34,075 nucleotides of DNA from Desulfosporosinus sp. I2 (GCF_000960765.1 NZ_JYNH01000038.1:1-34075), one strand, 5' to 3'; counted from the stretch's first letter, positions 1 through 9,159 are shown. A program made the numbers and translations. Notes: generated by a model from the letters alone, not told the origin.

Positions 1-243
1 ATCTGAGATAGACTCTTTAATCATGGAGAAAATATTAGAGGCACCCACGTTCATTTCTTGTTGGCATCCGTGCATTGATCAAAATTTACCGGCAACATAA
101 TTATTAAGACTTAGATAAATCTCTTTTGCTTTTTTAGTTGTGCTCCCACCAAAGGATGGGTGTACGTTTATAAACAATATAAGCCAAGGCATAATACTAT
201 AAAAAACTGAATAAATATAATAGCATATTTCCCCTCTTTTCAT
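1..243 (-). pseudogene. 5' part of an NAPE-PLD-like metallo-beta-lactamase-fold hydrolase, broken and running off the left edge
   Basis: An ATG at 243, preceded by a GGGAG ribosome site, opens a 54-codon frame (hydrophobic start, then NVHPSFGG and NNYVAGKF) that stops with TGA at 81-79. The same frame continues after the stop with EMNVGASNIFSMIKESISD to the window edge. The pattern hydrophobic N-terminus, FGG, Y..GKF, then a Met-rich stretch resembles, from memory, the N-terminus of NAPE-PLD-type MBL-fold hydrolases. Between GKF and EMN an alternate frame reads INARMPT, as the family would predict, so two small indels probably interrupt the gene. It sits behind a MerR-type promoter at 324-354. 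The metal-binding HxHxDH region would lie outside the window. Family assignment is an inference. Confidence 0.45.
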
Positions 244-323
244 TTGTCTCCCTAGCTAATAGTAATACCAATCCTTGATTTGCATCTTCTGTAGATAGCC
301 TTTTTGTCCACTGTCACCTACTT

Positions 324-354
324 ATTTTAATATTTAGAGTTAACTCTAAGTCAA
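324..354 (-). promoter_or_regulatory. MerR-family-type promoter/operator
   Basis: On the minus strand the sequence has TTGACT (354-349), a 19-nt spacer and TAAAAT (329-324). The spacer holds a perfect 16-bp palindrome TTAGAGTTAACTCTAA (334-349). An over-long 19-nt spacer occupied by a dyad is the hallmark of MerR-family activated promoters. It points to the hydrolase remnant that starts at 243. No merR-like gene is visible in the window. Confidence 0.6.
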
Positions 355-776
355 GAGTTTAATCCATACACTTTTCTATCAACTTGAAGGGCACCCTACG
401 AAAATCCTCCTACGATTAATCCACGTAGAAGGATAATTTCATGCTCTTTAGAATAGGCTACTGCTTATCTGCTCTTTCAGCTAATACTTTGCTAAGTATT
501 TTGCCTCCGGTACCACAGTTATCCATCTCGTTTTCTTTTAGTGAACAGGTATTTTTCCATCGCTCATTTTCGTGATTAAAGATCATGCGGGATGCCATGC
601 GGGTTTGACCGCATGCATCTATTTCATTCGGTACTCTTTAATAACTGCAAATCAGATATAATGTTGTAATATATCTAAAATAATATTTATTTGAAATTAT
701 TCATAATAGCAATTATAATTAAGAATCATACATCTTAACTCCACAAAGACTAAAGCATAACCCTTCAAGAAAGGAC
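355..776. other. AT-rich intergenic stretch with no convincing gene
   Basis: I see no intact gene here. Short open runs on the minus strand (about 390-530) may be decayed coding sequence but match nothing I recognise. A hairpin CATGCGG-GTTTGA-CCGCATG lies at 596-615. The last 120 nt are very AT-rich and probably contain the promoter of the dehydrogenase gene that follows. Confidence 0.4.
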
Positions 777-785
777 GTGATTACT

Positions 786-3752
786 TTGACTCATTGGCGC
801 AGCGGTACACAACCAATGTCTTATCCTTTAAATCCCCATGATCCGCGGCATCCTGCCCAAAAAATTCAGGATTTACCCTCACTTCCCAAAGTTTATCAGG
901 ATTTCTACAAGGAAGTAATCCGTTTCATCCCTCACCAACGGGTCTTCATCGACCCCTTTTTCACCTTGGGCTATGGCATTGATGCCAGCTTTTATCGCTT
1001 AATTCCTAAGGTCGTGGTTAAAGTCGTCAATAATGAAGAAATGGCGGGGATTTTAAAAATTGCTCAAACCTTACATACACCGGTTACCTTCCGATGTGCC
1101 GGGACCAGTTTATCGGGGCAGGCTTTGACGAATTCTGTCTTACTGGTGGTCCAAGGAGCATGGCGGCACTATGAGGTTCATGAAGACGGCAAGGCCATCT
1201 CCCTGGAACCGGGTATCCTTGGCGTTGAGGCCAACCGCTACTTAAGATCTTATCGCCGAAAAATCGGACCGGACCCGGCCTCCATTGATCACTGCATGAT
1301 TGGAGGGATCGCCGCCAACAATGCCAGTGGCATGTGCTGCGGTACTGCGGATAACAGCTATAAAACTGTGGCAGACATGCGCATTATTTTCGATGATGGA
1401 ACGCATCTTGATACAGCTGATCCTGCCTCTTGTCAGGAGTTTTTGCAAAGCAAACCGGATCTTATCCGCCAAATAGAGATTATTCGGGACGAGCTTAAGT
1501 CCGACCCTGAGCTTACTGAACTGATTAAAAAGAAGTATAAAATCAAGAATACGACGGGCTATAGTATCAATGCCTTTGTTGACTTTGAGGATCCCATTGA
1601 GATTATCAAGCATGTCATGATCGGTTCGGAAGGGACTTTAGGGTTTATCTCGCGGATTACCTATAAAACGGTTTTTGAACACGACCATAAAGCGTCTGCC
1701 TTAATCATTTATCCCGATATGGACCATGCTTGCCGCGCTGTTATGAAGCTTAATCGAGATTTAGTATCCGCTGCGGAAATGATGGATCGAGTTTCCCTTA
1801 GAACCATGGAAGACGAGCCGGGGATGCCCGATTATTTAAAAACCCTCTCAGAAGCGGCAACCTCACTCCTGGTGGAGGTCCGGGCCGAAAATCGGGAGAT
1901 ATTGGAACAACGGATTCAAGAGGTTAAATTACGCCTGGAGAGCGTACCGACAGTTCTGCCCATTGACTTTACATCCGTAAAATCCGAGTATGAAACCTAC
2001 TGGAAAATCCGTAAAGGAATTTTTCCTGCCGTGGGTGGAATCCGTGAACAAGGGACTGCTGTCATTATCGAAGATGTGGCCTTTCCCTTAGATAGATTAG
2101 CCGAGGCCACCATCGACCTGCGAGCTATTCTTAATAAGTTCGGTTACCATAAGGCTATTATCTATGGACATGCCCTGGATGGAAACTGGCACTTTATCTT
2201 TACCCAGAAGTTTGAGACGGAGGAAGAAATCAAGCAGTATTCGGGACTGATGAAGGAAGTTAATGAACTGGTTGTTAAGAAATACAATGGTTCACTGAAA
2301 GCCGAGCATGGAACCGGGCGGAATATGGCTCCCTTCGTCGAACTGGAATGGGGGAGCAAAGCCTATCAGCTGATGAGGCGGATTAAATCCGCCTTTGATC
2401 CACATGGTTTGATAAATCCCGGGGTTATTATCAATGACAACAAAAATGTTTATCTGGAAAACTTAAAAATGATGCCCCAGTCTCATGAAACCATCGATCG
2501 GTGTACCAACTGCGGCTTCTGCCAAGATATTTGTCCTTCCAAAAATTTGACCACGACTCCGCGGATGAGGATTATTCTGCAGCGTGAAATTTCCTTCCTA
2601 AAAAGAACGGGCAAAGATCCGCAGCGGTTAACGCGCTTGCTGAAGGATTATGACTATGCCGGGAATGCCACCTGTGCTACAGATGGACTCTGTGCCAAAG
2701 CCTGCCCGCTTTCCATTAATACCGGCGACAATTCCAAATATCTGCGTTCCCAGGCCATTACTTCCACTACTCACTTCATTGCCCAACGTCTGGCTAAAAA
2801 TATGAATGGAGTAACCACCTTTATGCGCTTTGGACTGGGGGCAGTGGATGCTGCACATTCACTCCTGGGCACCCGGGTGATGGATAAACTTGCTTCTAAG
2901 GCTCACCTGGTAACGAGGAACCAGATCCCTCTCTGGAATCCCTGGATGCCTGGCAAGGGATCTGCTCCCCAGCCGAAATCCGCTTCGGCAGCGGGACCTT
3001 TGACTTCAGCGAAGGTCGCCTCCCCAGAGGCAGAACCCTTGAAGGTGGTCTATTTCCCCAGTTGCATCAGCCGTTCTATGGGACCTGCTCGTAAAGACAA
3101 GGATCAAAGGCCTCTCCATGAAGTGATGCTGTCCATCTTAACCAAAGCCGGCTATGAAGTCATCGTCCCGCCGAACATGGCTAACCTATGTTGCGGTATG
3201 CCCTGGGAAAGTAAAGGCTTCTTTGAGATTGCTGATGAGAAAAGTGACGAACTGGAAAAGGTGCTGATCAAAGCCAGTGAAAATGGAAAATATCCTATCC
3301 TCTGCGATACCAGCCCCTGTCTCTATCGCATGAAGCGTGCCTTTAAGTCCGGGATTAAGCTTCATGATTCCGTGGAGTTCACCCACGATTTCTTAATGGA
3401 GCGCTTAAAGTTCAGACAGGTTCCGGAAACGGTAGCCGTTCACGTGACTTGCAGTTCGGTTAAAATGCAGATCAGCGATAAATTCAAAGCTCTGGCCGAA
3501 GCCTGTGCGGAAAAGGTAATTATGCCTGATGATGTCCATTGCTGCGGCTTTGCGGGGGATCGAGGCTTTTCCTTCCCTGAGTTGAATCAATCTGCCTTAG
3601 CCGGACTTAAACCCTCGCTCCCAGAGGAGTGCACTTCGGGGTATTCCAATAGCAGAACCTGTGAGGTCGGGCTTTCCCTGCATAGCGGAATCAGCTATCA
3701 ATCCCTGATGTATCTTGTGGATCGCGCTTCATCGCCACTCCCTCATCTGTAA
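786..3752 (+). CDS. FAD-binding and Fe-S-binding D-2-hydroxyacid dehydrogenase (D-lactate / D-2-hydroxyglutarate type)
   Basis: A fusion of a GlcD-like flavin dehydrogenase with a ferredoxin/CCG iron-sulfur module, expected to oxidise a D-2-hydroxyacid and pass electrons to a quinone or other acceptor. Counting residues from the GTG at 777, the FAD-binding PCMH domain covers about 75-300 (RCAGTSLSGQ; GPDPASIDH; GGIAANNASG), the FAD-oxidase C-terminal domain runs to about 560, the first ferredoxin motif CTNCGFCQDICP is near 576, the second cluster CATDGLCAKACP near 632, and cysteine-rich CCG motifs lie near 760-925 (NLCCGMP, VHCCGFAG). Length (about 990 aa) fits the YdiJ/Dld-II group. AAAGGA at 770-775 is too close to the GTG at 777 but well spaced for the TTG at 786; ATG 816 is an alternative. 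Substrate cannot be fixed from sequence. A hairpin follows the stop. Confidence 0.85.
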   Translation: MTHWRSGTQPMSYPLNPHDPRHPAQKIQDLPSLPKVYQDFYKEVIRFIPHQRVFIDPFFTLGYGIDASFYRLIPKVVVKVVNNEEMAGILKIAQTLHTPVTFRCAGTSLSGQALTNSVLLVVQGAWRHYEVHEDGKAISLEPGILGVEANRYLRSYRRKIGPDPASIDHCMIGGIAANNASGMCCGTADNSYKTVADMRIIFDDGTHLDTADPASCQEFLQSKPDLIRQIEIIRDELKSDPELTELIKKKYKIKNTTGYSINAFVDFEDPIEIIKHVMIGSEGTLGFISRITYKTVFEHDHKASALIIYPDMDHACRAVMKLNRDLVSAAEMMDRVSLRTMEDEPGMPDYLKTLSEAATSLLVEVRAENREILEQRIQEVKLRLESVPTVLPIDFTSVKSEYETYWKIRKGIFPAVGGIREQGTAVIIEDVAFPLDRLAEATIDLRAILNKFGYHKAIIYGHALDGNWHFIFTQKFETEEEIKQYSGLMKEVNELVVKKYNGSLKAEHGTGRNMAPFVELEWGSKAYQLMRRIKSAFDPHGLINPGVIINDNKNVYLENLKMMPQSHETIDRCTNCGFCQDICPSKNLTTTPRMRIILQREISFLKRTGKDPQRLTRLLKDYDYAGNATCATDGLCAKACPLSINTGDNSKYLRSQAITSTTHFIAQRLAKNMNGVTTFMRFGLGAVDAAHSLLGTRVMDKLASKAHLVTRNQIPLWNPWMPGKGSAPQPKSASAAGPLTSAKVASPEAEPLKVVYFPSCISRSMGPARKDKDQRPLHEVMLSILTKAGYEVIVPPNMANLCCGMPWESKGFFEIADEKSDELEKVLIKASENGKYPILCDTSPCLYRMKRAFKSGIKLHDSVEFTHDFLMERLKFRQVPETVAVHVTCSSVKMQISDKFKALAEACAEKVIMPDDVHCCGFAGDRGFSFPELNQSALAGLKPSLPEECTSGYSNSRTCEVGLSLHSGISYQSLMYLVDRASSPLPHL

Positions 3753-3757
3753 TAGAA

Positions 3758-3787
3758 TTAGCCCGGAGATAAAAATCTCCGGGCTAA
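3758..3787. repeat. Hairpin repeat A, copy 1 (possible terminator)
   Basis: Perfect 13-bp stem TTAGCCCGGAGAT / ATCTCCGGGCTAA with an AAAA loop, 6 nt after the dehydrogenase stop codon. No U-tract follows, so it may stabilise the mRNA end or be a poor terminator. Its 12-bp core recurs at 9781-9808 with the same loop length. Confidence 0.8.
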
Positions 3788-3985
3788 TGTAACTATACAA
3801 CTGGCGGCAAATCAGTCCATAAATCTGATTACCTCCAGTTTGCTTAGTAGACACTTTTTCAGCACTTATAACAGGACATTCCCTGCGAACAAAGGCGGCG
3901 GCAAGAATCATAGACTTTTATATAGCCAGATAAATGTGATAACATAATAACAAAACAAACCAAAGAAGCCGAAGGGAAATTTAAG

Positions 3986-5062
3986 ATGACCAATCAAAAT
4001 TCAGCTGACATCATTGCTAAATTTGATCAAGTATATACGGTATATTCCGATTTCACAAATGTCACCGAAAACTTGTTAAAAGGCATACTTCAGCTTAAGG
4101 GTATTAACGTTCACTCAATCACTTCCCGGGTAAAAAGCCGAGAAAGCTTAAAGAGAAAGGTAAATCGGGAAGATGATAAATACACAAAACTTGAAGATAT
4201 CACTGATTTAGCTGGAATTCGGATTATTACCTATTTTGCTGACCAAGTGGATCTTATCGCGGGTTTCGTGGAGGAGGAATTTGAAGTAGATCGGTCAAAT
4301 TCCGTAGACAAGCGCGAATTGATTGACCCTGAGAAATTTGGCTACCTATCCCTTCATTATGTTGTCAAACTTCCCTCCTTTAGACTTCAGCTTATTGAGT
4401 ACCAACGCTTTAAAGATTGCAAAGTGGAAATTCAAATTCGCTCCATCCTTCAGCATACCTGGGCTGAAATTGAACATGACTTAGGTTATAAAAATGAACA
4501 CGCCGTTCCCCGAGAAATCCGGAGAAGCTTCTCGCGACTAGCCGGATTACTGGAGTTGGCGGATGAAGAGTTTATCAAAATTCGTTCCAACCTTGCTAAT
4601 TACGAGGCCGAAGTTGAAGCTCAGATCGAAAAGACCCCCACTATGGTACTTATCAATCAGGCATCGCTGAAATCTTACGTTCTAAAATCCCAACATATCC
4701 GCAGACTCGACCAGAAGATTAGTCATATTGTCAACGCTGATTTGGAATTAAAGGATCGTTTTTTTGGCTATCTCACTACAGTCTTTAGTTACCTGGGAGT
4801 GAAAACCATTGGGGAACTCGATGAAATCGTTCAAGACATCGGAGATGATCTCTTAAATTTCCCTCGAAATGGACTCAAAAACAAACAGGGCGAGAAAGTC
4901 AATTGGGGTACCTCTTTATTCTACTTAGCTTATGCAATTGTCGGCCGAAGAGGTTCCTCTAAGCAAGTATCTGATTATCTTGAACACTTCAAAATCGAGA
5001 CGCCTGAAAGTCGGCAGGAGCTCATCCGACAAATCCTTGCAGCCTATTCTTCGAAATCTTAA
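3986..5062 (+). CDS. RelA/SpoT-type (p)ppGpp synthetase, stand-alone, with C-terminal extension
   Basis: Likely transfers pyrophosphate from ATP to GDP/GTP to make alarmones. The synthetase fold spans about residues 15-190: a basic substrate region (SRVKSRESLKRK), DITDLAGIRI (LxDxxGxR-type metal/nucleotide motif), FGYLSLHY (the usual GYxSxHY) and VEIQIRS..QHTWAEIEHDLGYK, which carries the catalytic Glu and the HxWAExEH signature. There is no HD hydrolase domain and no TGS/ACT region, so it is of the small alarmone synthetase type. However, at 358 aa it is longer than YjbM/YwaC (about 210) because of a roughly 150-residue helical C-terminal part I do not recognise. GAAGGGA at about -10 supports the ATG. 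It could be a housekeeping enzyme or a defence-type (CapRel/toxSAS-like) effector; the sequence alone does not decide. Confidence 0.85.
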   Translation: MTNQNSADIIAKFDQVYTVYSDFTNVTENLLKGILQLKGINVHSITSRVKSRESLKRKVNREDDKYTKLEDITDLAGIRIITYFADQVDLIAGFVEEEFEVDRSNSVDKRELIDPEKFGYLSLHYVVKLPSFRLQLIEYQRFKDCKVEIQIRSILQHTWAEIEHDLGYKNEHAVPREIRRSFSRLAGLLELADEEFIKIRSNLANYEAEVEAQIEKTPTMVLINQASLKSYVLKSQHIRRLDQKISHIVNADLELKDRFFGYLTTVFSYLGVKTIGELDEIVQDIGDDLLNFPRNGLKNKQGEKVNWGTSLFYLAYAIVGRRGSSKQVSDYLEHFKIETPESRQELIRQILAAYSSKS

Positions 5063-5064
5063 AA

Positions 5065-5589
5065 TTAATACATCCTAATTTCTTCATTTTTTAATTGTTC
5101 AATTTTCCATTTGCATTTCCAAACTACATTTAATATTGCTAAAGAAATTGCCCCAACTAAAACGGTAAATATCCCGTACATGAAATTACCGGTGAGGATT
5201 GTTGCTGTGAGTTCCATAAAGAAGCAAATAGCCTCAATAACTAATACTATTTTAAAAAAGTTTATAATTTTACTATACAAATCAATTTTTGATTCTGCAT
5301 CTGTATACATTTCAAAGGGTCCATCTATTGCCTTTTTCCTCAGGTATACCCATCTCCACCATTGCTCGATAACTTCTACTCCTAGGTCCTCCATAAAGGA
5401 TACATAATCAGATTTATTCCCGCTCCAATTATCAAGCAAATCTATCTGATAATTATATTCTCCGGGTTCACACGACTCAAAAGTATAAAACCCTAGAAAG
5501 AATTTTTTAAACGCCCATCCTTTTAAAGACATTTCTCTCAACCAAACTTCTTCAGCATCTTTATCATAATAGAGTTTGAACTTCAACAT
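5065..5589 (-). CDS. DUF2812 membrane protein
   Basis: 174 aa with a soluble N-terminal part rich in aromatic residues (KLYYDKDAEEVWLREMSLKG, EWW/RW near 85) and two hydrophobic segments at about 110-130 and 135-160. That matches the DUF2812 family often encoded next to PadR regulators. Function is unknown; it is presumed to be a membrane protein whose level is set by the neighbouring regulator. It overlaps the 3' end of the padR-like gene by a few bases (5583-5589), indicating one operon. The stop is 3 nt from the end of the convergent alarmone synthetase gene. Confidence 0.75.
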   Translation of the reverse strand: MLKFKLYYDKDAEEVWLREMSLKGWAFKKFFLGFYTFESCEPGEYNYQIDLLDNWSGNKSDYVSFMEDLGVEVIEQWWRWVYLRKKAIDGPFEMYTDAESKIDLYSKIINFFKIVLVIEAICFFMELTATILTGNFMYGIFTVLVGAISLAILNVVWKCKWKIEQLKNEEIRMY

Positions 5590-5915
5590 TTTTTCATCTC
5601 CTTTTCTTCATCCATTTTTTTCGCATTCTCTACAAGTTCATTTAACCTTTTAACTTCATTCTCAAATATTCCCCTGCCAATTTTTGTGAGCAAATATTCC
5701 TTTTTCTTTCTAGATTCTTTATCCTCACTGTATAAACTTATCCAACCTTTTGTAAGCATAGAGTTAATCGCGCCATATAAGGTCCCTGGGCCTAATACGA
5801 CCCTACCACCTGTCATTTCACTTATATCTTGAATTATTCCATACCCGTGGTTTGGTGTTCGTACCGCCAACAATATATAAAATAATGCTTCGGTCAAAGG
5901 TGAACTATTATCCAA
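5583..5915 (-). CDS. PadR-family transcriptional regulator
   Basis: A winged-helix repressor of about 110 aa. Visible PadR signatures are LTEALFYILLAV at the start, the HGYGI..I stretch, then GPGTLYGAI..ML..GWI and the KKKEYLLTKIG wing with a short C-terminal helix. The TTG at 5915 is chosen because a GGAGG (5929-5925) lies 9 nt upstream and conserved sequence begins right there; an upstream in-frame ATG at 5963 lies inside the operator-like dyads. Paired with DUF2812, a common arrangement. Probably autoregulated through the nested inverted repeats at 5935-5986. Confidence 0.85.
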   Translation of the reverse strand: MDNSSPLTEALFYILLAVRTPNHGYGIIQDISEMTGGRVVLGPGTLYGAINSMLTKGWISLYSEDKESRKKKEYLLTKIGRGIFENEVKRLNELVENAKKMDEEKEMKKC

Positions 5916-5934
5916 ATCCGTCAACCTCCGATCT

Positions 5935-5986
5935 ATCGTTGAACGATATATTAGATATATCACCTTCTGATATATCTGTCAACGAT
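5935..5986. promoter_or_regulatory. Nested inverted repeats, probable PadR operator
   Basis: Inner perfect dyad AGATATATCA-CCTTC-TGATATATCT (5953-5977) is enclosed by an outer perfect dyad ATCGTTGA (5935-5942) / TCAACGAT (5979-5986). It lies directly upstream of the ribosome site of the padR-like gene, where an autoregulatory operator would be expected. Binding is inferred, not shown. Confidence 0.6.
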
Positions 5987-6050
5987 CTATCTTAGCTTCT
6001 TGACCTTTCGATTAAGAGTTCAATGCCCTCTTCTTTTGAGAGTTCCACAA

Positions 6051-6088
6051 AAAATCAACCTGCCGGTTTCCACCGGCAGGTTGATTTT
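6051..6088. terminator. Strong bidirectional rho-independent terminator
   Basis: Perfect 17-bp stem: AAAATCAACCTGCCGGT, loop TTCC, ACCGGCAGGTTGATTTT. The A4/T4 ends allow termination on both strands. It would close the minus-strand transcript that contains the small ORF at 6104-6196 and possibly the whole molybdoenzyme operon. Confidence 0.85.
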
Positions 6089-6103
6089 CCCCCGTCTGGA
6101 GAA

Positions 6104-6196
6104 TCAAACGGTTACGACTCTCGTATTTTCGTCTTTCAAAAACTCGGTATAATCCTGCATTTTTTGCACTGCCCTGATTGTTTCAACCTGATTCAT
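6104..6196 (-). CDS. 30-residue ORF with very strong ribosome site
   Basis: GGGAGGGGAG lies just before the ATG at 6196. The frame encodes 30 residues beginning MNQVETIRAVQKMQDYTEFL and ends at 6104, 16 nt before a strong terminator. The start of the peptide resembles the N-termini of AraC-type regulators and of some tyrosine recombinases, so it is either the stump of a deleted gene or a genuine small protein. I cannot tell which. Confidence 0.4.
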   Translation of the reverse strand: MNQVETIRAVQKMQDYTEFLKDENTRVVTV

Positions 6197-6310
6197 TTTC
6201 TCCCCTCCCGTATAAATCAACAGGAGAAGTAATTCTTGACCTGGATTGCTGAGTTCAAACAGAGGACTTATTTCCGTTAAACAATCCCTATCTGACTTTG
6301 GAAATATGGT

Positions 6311-6547
6311 TTATAATGGCCTCCTTATATTATAATTATCCAAAGTTAGGGAAATCGGATTATCCAAGCTATCCATTCTTATATACTTGAGCTCCTTTAG
6401 GAGTTCTTTTTTTTCCCCTAACTTCGGATAATTGCCTATGAATAATGGGAAGTTAGATTTGTTCATTAGTATCCTGGACAATCCTGGTATGCCCATACTA
6501 TTTGCCTGTGCGTTGGCTATTTTTCGTAAAAAATCTGCTAAGTTCAC
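6311..6547 (-). CDS. Hypothetical protein, last gene of the molybdoenzyme operon
   Basis: 78 aa, ATG at 6547 overlapping the stop of the Fe-S subunit gene in an ATGA (6544-6547), so translationally coupled to it. Soluble, mixed charge, no cysteine clusters and no membrane segment. I do not recognise a family. The position after the Fe-S subunit is where a membrane anchor or a TorD-type chaperone is usual, but the sequence supports neither; it may be a shortened relic of such a gene. Confidence 0.45.
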   Translation of the reverse strand: MNLADFLRKIANAQANSMGIPGLSRILMNKSNFPLFIGNYPKLGEKKELLKELKYIRMDSLDNPISLTLDNYNIRRPL

Positions 6548-7103
6548 GACTTGACATCTCCTCCATCTTGTCTCAGATTTCCGCTGATGAGAAATCGCGT
6601 TGAAGGGCGGGTAAGTATTATTTTCCCGAAGCCAGGTACAGTGCGGAGTGCAGAGGGAGGATGTTCTTCAAACACCGATAGATGTCGCAGAGCCCCCGTA
6701 GGACAGGCTTCTATACACACAGGCTTTAAATTCACATCCAGACGGTCTGCACAAAAATTGCACTTATCTACTTTTCCTGTCCTTAATGAATATTTTATTG
6801 CACCAAAAGGACAAGCCCTTACACAGGTTCCGCAACCTGCACATTGGCGTGGATCGTGAATTACAACTCCATCCCTACGCTTGCGAAAGGTTCCTTCCGG
6901 ACATACGCGAAACATTCAGGATTTTCGCAATGATTACAACTCATTGTTAAGAAATAGTTTCTGTAGTTATCATTATTTTCAATCGTTTTAATCCATCTTC
7001 GACGTTCGCCGCCTTTTGAATTAAATTCATTTCGGCAAGCCATTTCACAGTTTCTGCAGTCAATGCATAGCGAAGGATCAATTAAAAACCTCCATTGGTA
7101 CAC
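6544..7103 (-). pseudogene. 4Fe-4S electron-transfer (DmsB/PhsB-like) subunit, one-base frameshift
   Basis: Beta subunit of a complex iron-sulfur molybdoenzyme, which would carry electrons to or from the catalytic subunit. From the GTG at 7103 (GGAGGGGG upstream) the first frame has LCIDCRNCEMACRNEF and SCNHCENPECF. The protein continues in another frame with RVCPEGTF, then CAGCGTCVRACPFGAI and CNFCADRL...CIEACPTGAL. Joined, it gives about 186 aa with four cysteine groups for four [4Fe-4S] clusters, the normal content. The break is at about 6909-6914, where one missing base (TTTC for TTTCC or similar) explains it; total length is 2 modulo 3. It overlaps the catalytic subunit gene by 22 nt. 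Confidence 0.8.
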
Positions 7104-9159
7104 TTTAGCCCCCTCCTTCCAACCGGAGCTAAGTTTACAAAGGTATCATGATAAGCTACGCCCGGAAATCCGGTTAACTTTTGTCCTAAATCTGTTTCCT
7201 GTACTTTAGTCAGTATATTAACTGGTTTTTTTAATAGATCTTGCCAACTGTAGGTAATAAGAATATCACCGGGTATATCTTGGTTAATTTTTGAGTGCAT
7301 TTGTATCTCGCCTAATTCATTATAAATTATCACGGTATCCCCTTCTTCTATACCTAAACGCTGGGCAACAGAAGGGTTTAGCCAAACTTCGATTAAATTA
7401 TTTTCTTGAAGCCAGTCCAAGTTTGAAAACTGTGTGTTCAGATGCTCTGCCCGATGCAAGACCAGGAACCGGTAAGGATAGGCTAATGGGGGTTGTAGGG
7501 GGTTTATCAAAATAGGAATTTCGGGACATCCCTGCTTTAAGGCCTCAAGTGTCAGAAATTTGTATTTTCCGGTTAAGGTATTTAGATGGCAATCCTCCCC
7601 CTCCTCTTGTACAGGAGGAAGTAATGGAAGTGCACCGTTTAGCAATTCCCGGTAATTAGAAATTCCTACATTGTTTTTTAACCAAGGTGTAAAGCTTTGG
7701 AACCATTCCTCGGGTTTACGTTCTTCTGGAAAAGAACACATACCAGGTTCCAGATGATTAAGCATCCGGCTTAATGATTGCGCGATTTCTAATTCAGAAC
7801 GGCATTCTCCAACAGGTTCTATAGCCTGCTGATTAAGCCCGATTTTATTATGCCAATATCCAGCGACTATATCTGGAGACTCAAAACAAGTCGTAGCTGG
7901 TAGAACAATATCGCTAACCTCAGCAGTTGAAGTTAAAAAATGATCAACCGTTATAGTCAGTTCCATTTCGGCAATTTGTTTTCGCATGCTCAGGATATCT
8001 GTACCACGAGCTAAATAATTACTTGATGTAAACCATAAAAATTTAACGGGGGGATTTGACAAGCACTTAATTCCTTTGCCAAAGCATTTAAACCAACCAA
8101 GCGAGGATCATATAATTTTGTATTAAGAGCAAAGGAAAAAATGTTATGATTTAAGAGCCAAAAATCAATATTTTGAAAATATAATCCTCCATCCGTTGAA
8201 TAAAGGTTTCCGCTAGCGGCTACCAGTGCATCGATGGCTCTCATGTTTTGTCCGCCATTAGCATAGCGCTGCAGACCTGAGCCGGGCCAAAAGGAAACAG
8301 GCTTTAGCTTCGCAATTTGATCGGCAATCATTTCAACTCTATGCTCATCGACCCCGCTTACATTAAGTAATTCTTTGGGGTCAACCTGAAGCAACCAGGA
8401 GCTGAACGCTTCCCACCCTACAGAGTGATCTTTTATAAAAGAATAGTCGACAGTATTTTTAATCACCATCTGCCGTAAAATGGCTAAAGCCAACGCACCA
8501 TCTCCACCAGGGCGGACACGAATAAATTCATCACAATGAAGCGACGTGGCGGTAGGTATTATATCTATTAATATTACTCTGCCACCGTGTTCCCTCAACT
8601 TCTGAATAGTCGCCATTTGATGAATAGCGGTTGCTGCTGGGTTTGCTCCCCAAAGCAACAATAGTTTGGTATTTAGCATTCCGGTGGGATTTTTGCACTT
8701 TACCCCACCAAAATCCAATAATTGAGCGTCCCATCCTGCAGCAAGGCAGAGAGATCCTGTAGCTAAAGTGAAAGGATCTATTGAGCGTAATAGAAATTCC
8801 ATCGATTTGCTAAAGACTCCGTAATTACCCGGACCTCTTAACAATGCCATTGGCAGAAGATTGCCGTAACGATTCTTAAGTTCGATCATTTTACGAGCCG
8901 CGATTTCCAGAGCATCATCCCATGAAATTCGCTTCCAATTGCCTGAGAACCGCGGCTCCTGCATCATTGGAAAAGTTAAGCGCTGCGGATGATAAACATA
9001 TTGAGTATAGGAATAGCCTTTACAACATAATTTACCCTGAGTATAGTCATGATCAGAGTCTCCGGATATTTTAACCAATCGCCCATATTCATCAACATAC
9101 GCTATCATGCCACAGGTATCATAACAATCTCTTGGGCAAATATGCTTTGTAACTTGCAC
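7082..9159 (-). pseudogene. Molybdopterin (bis-MGD) oxidoreductase catalytic subunit, one-base frameshift
   Basis: DMSO-reductase superfamily enzyme, about 692 aa when both frames are joined. GTG at 9159 follows AAGGAGG. The N-terminus HICPRDCYDTCG with a later LCCKGYSY provides the [4Fe-4S] ligands; no twin-arginine signal is visible, so it is probably cytoplasmic or exported otherwise. GSLC near 145 is a candidate Mo-ligand cysteine. The first frame runs out after LNALAKEL; the second frame continues with NPPVKFLWFTSSN and ends with the molybdopterin-dinucleotide-binding domain (WLNPSVAQRLGIEEGDTV). The break is at about 8071-8080 (one base lost near an AAAGG run). Substrate unknown. It shares an operon with the Fe-S subunit, which is also frameshifted. 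Confidence 0.85.

Noticed and set aside
6023-6232. 69-codon plus-strand ORF
   Set aside because: It runs through the perfect terminator hairpin and is antisense to the small ORF with a strong ribosome site.
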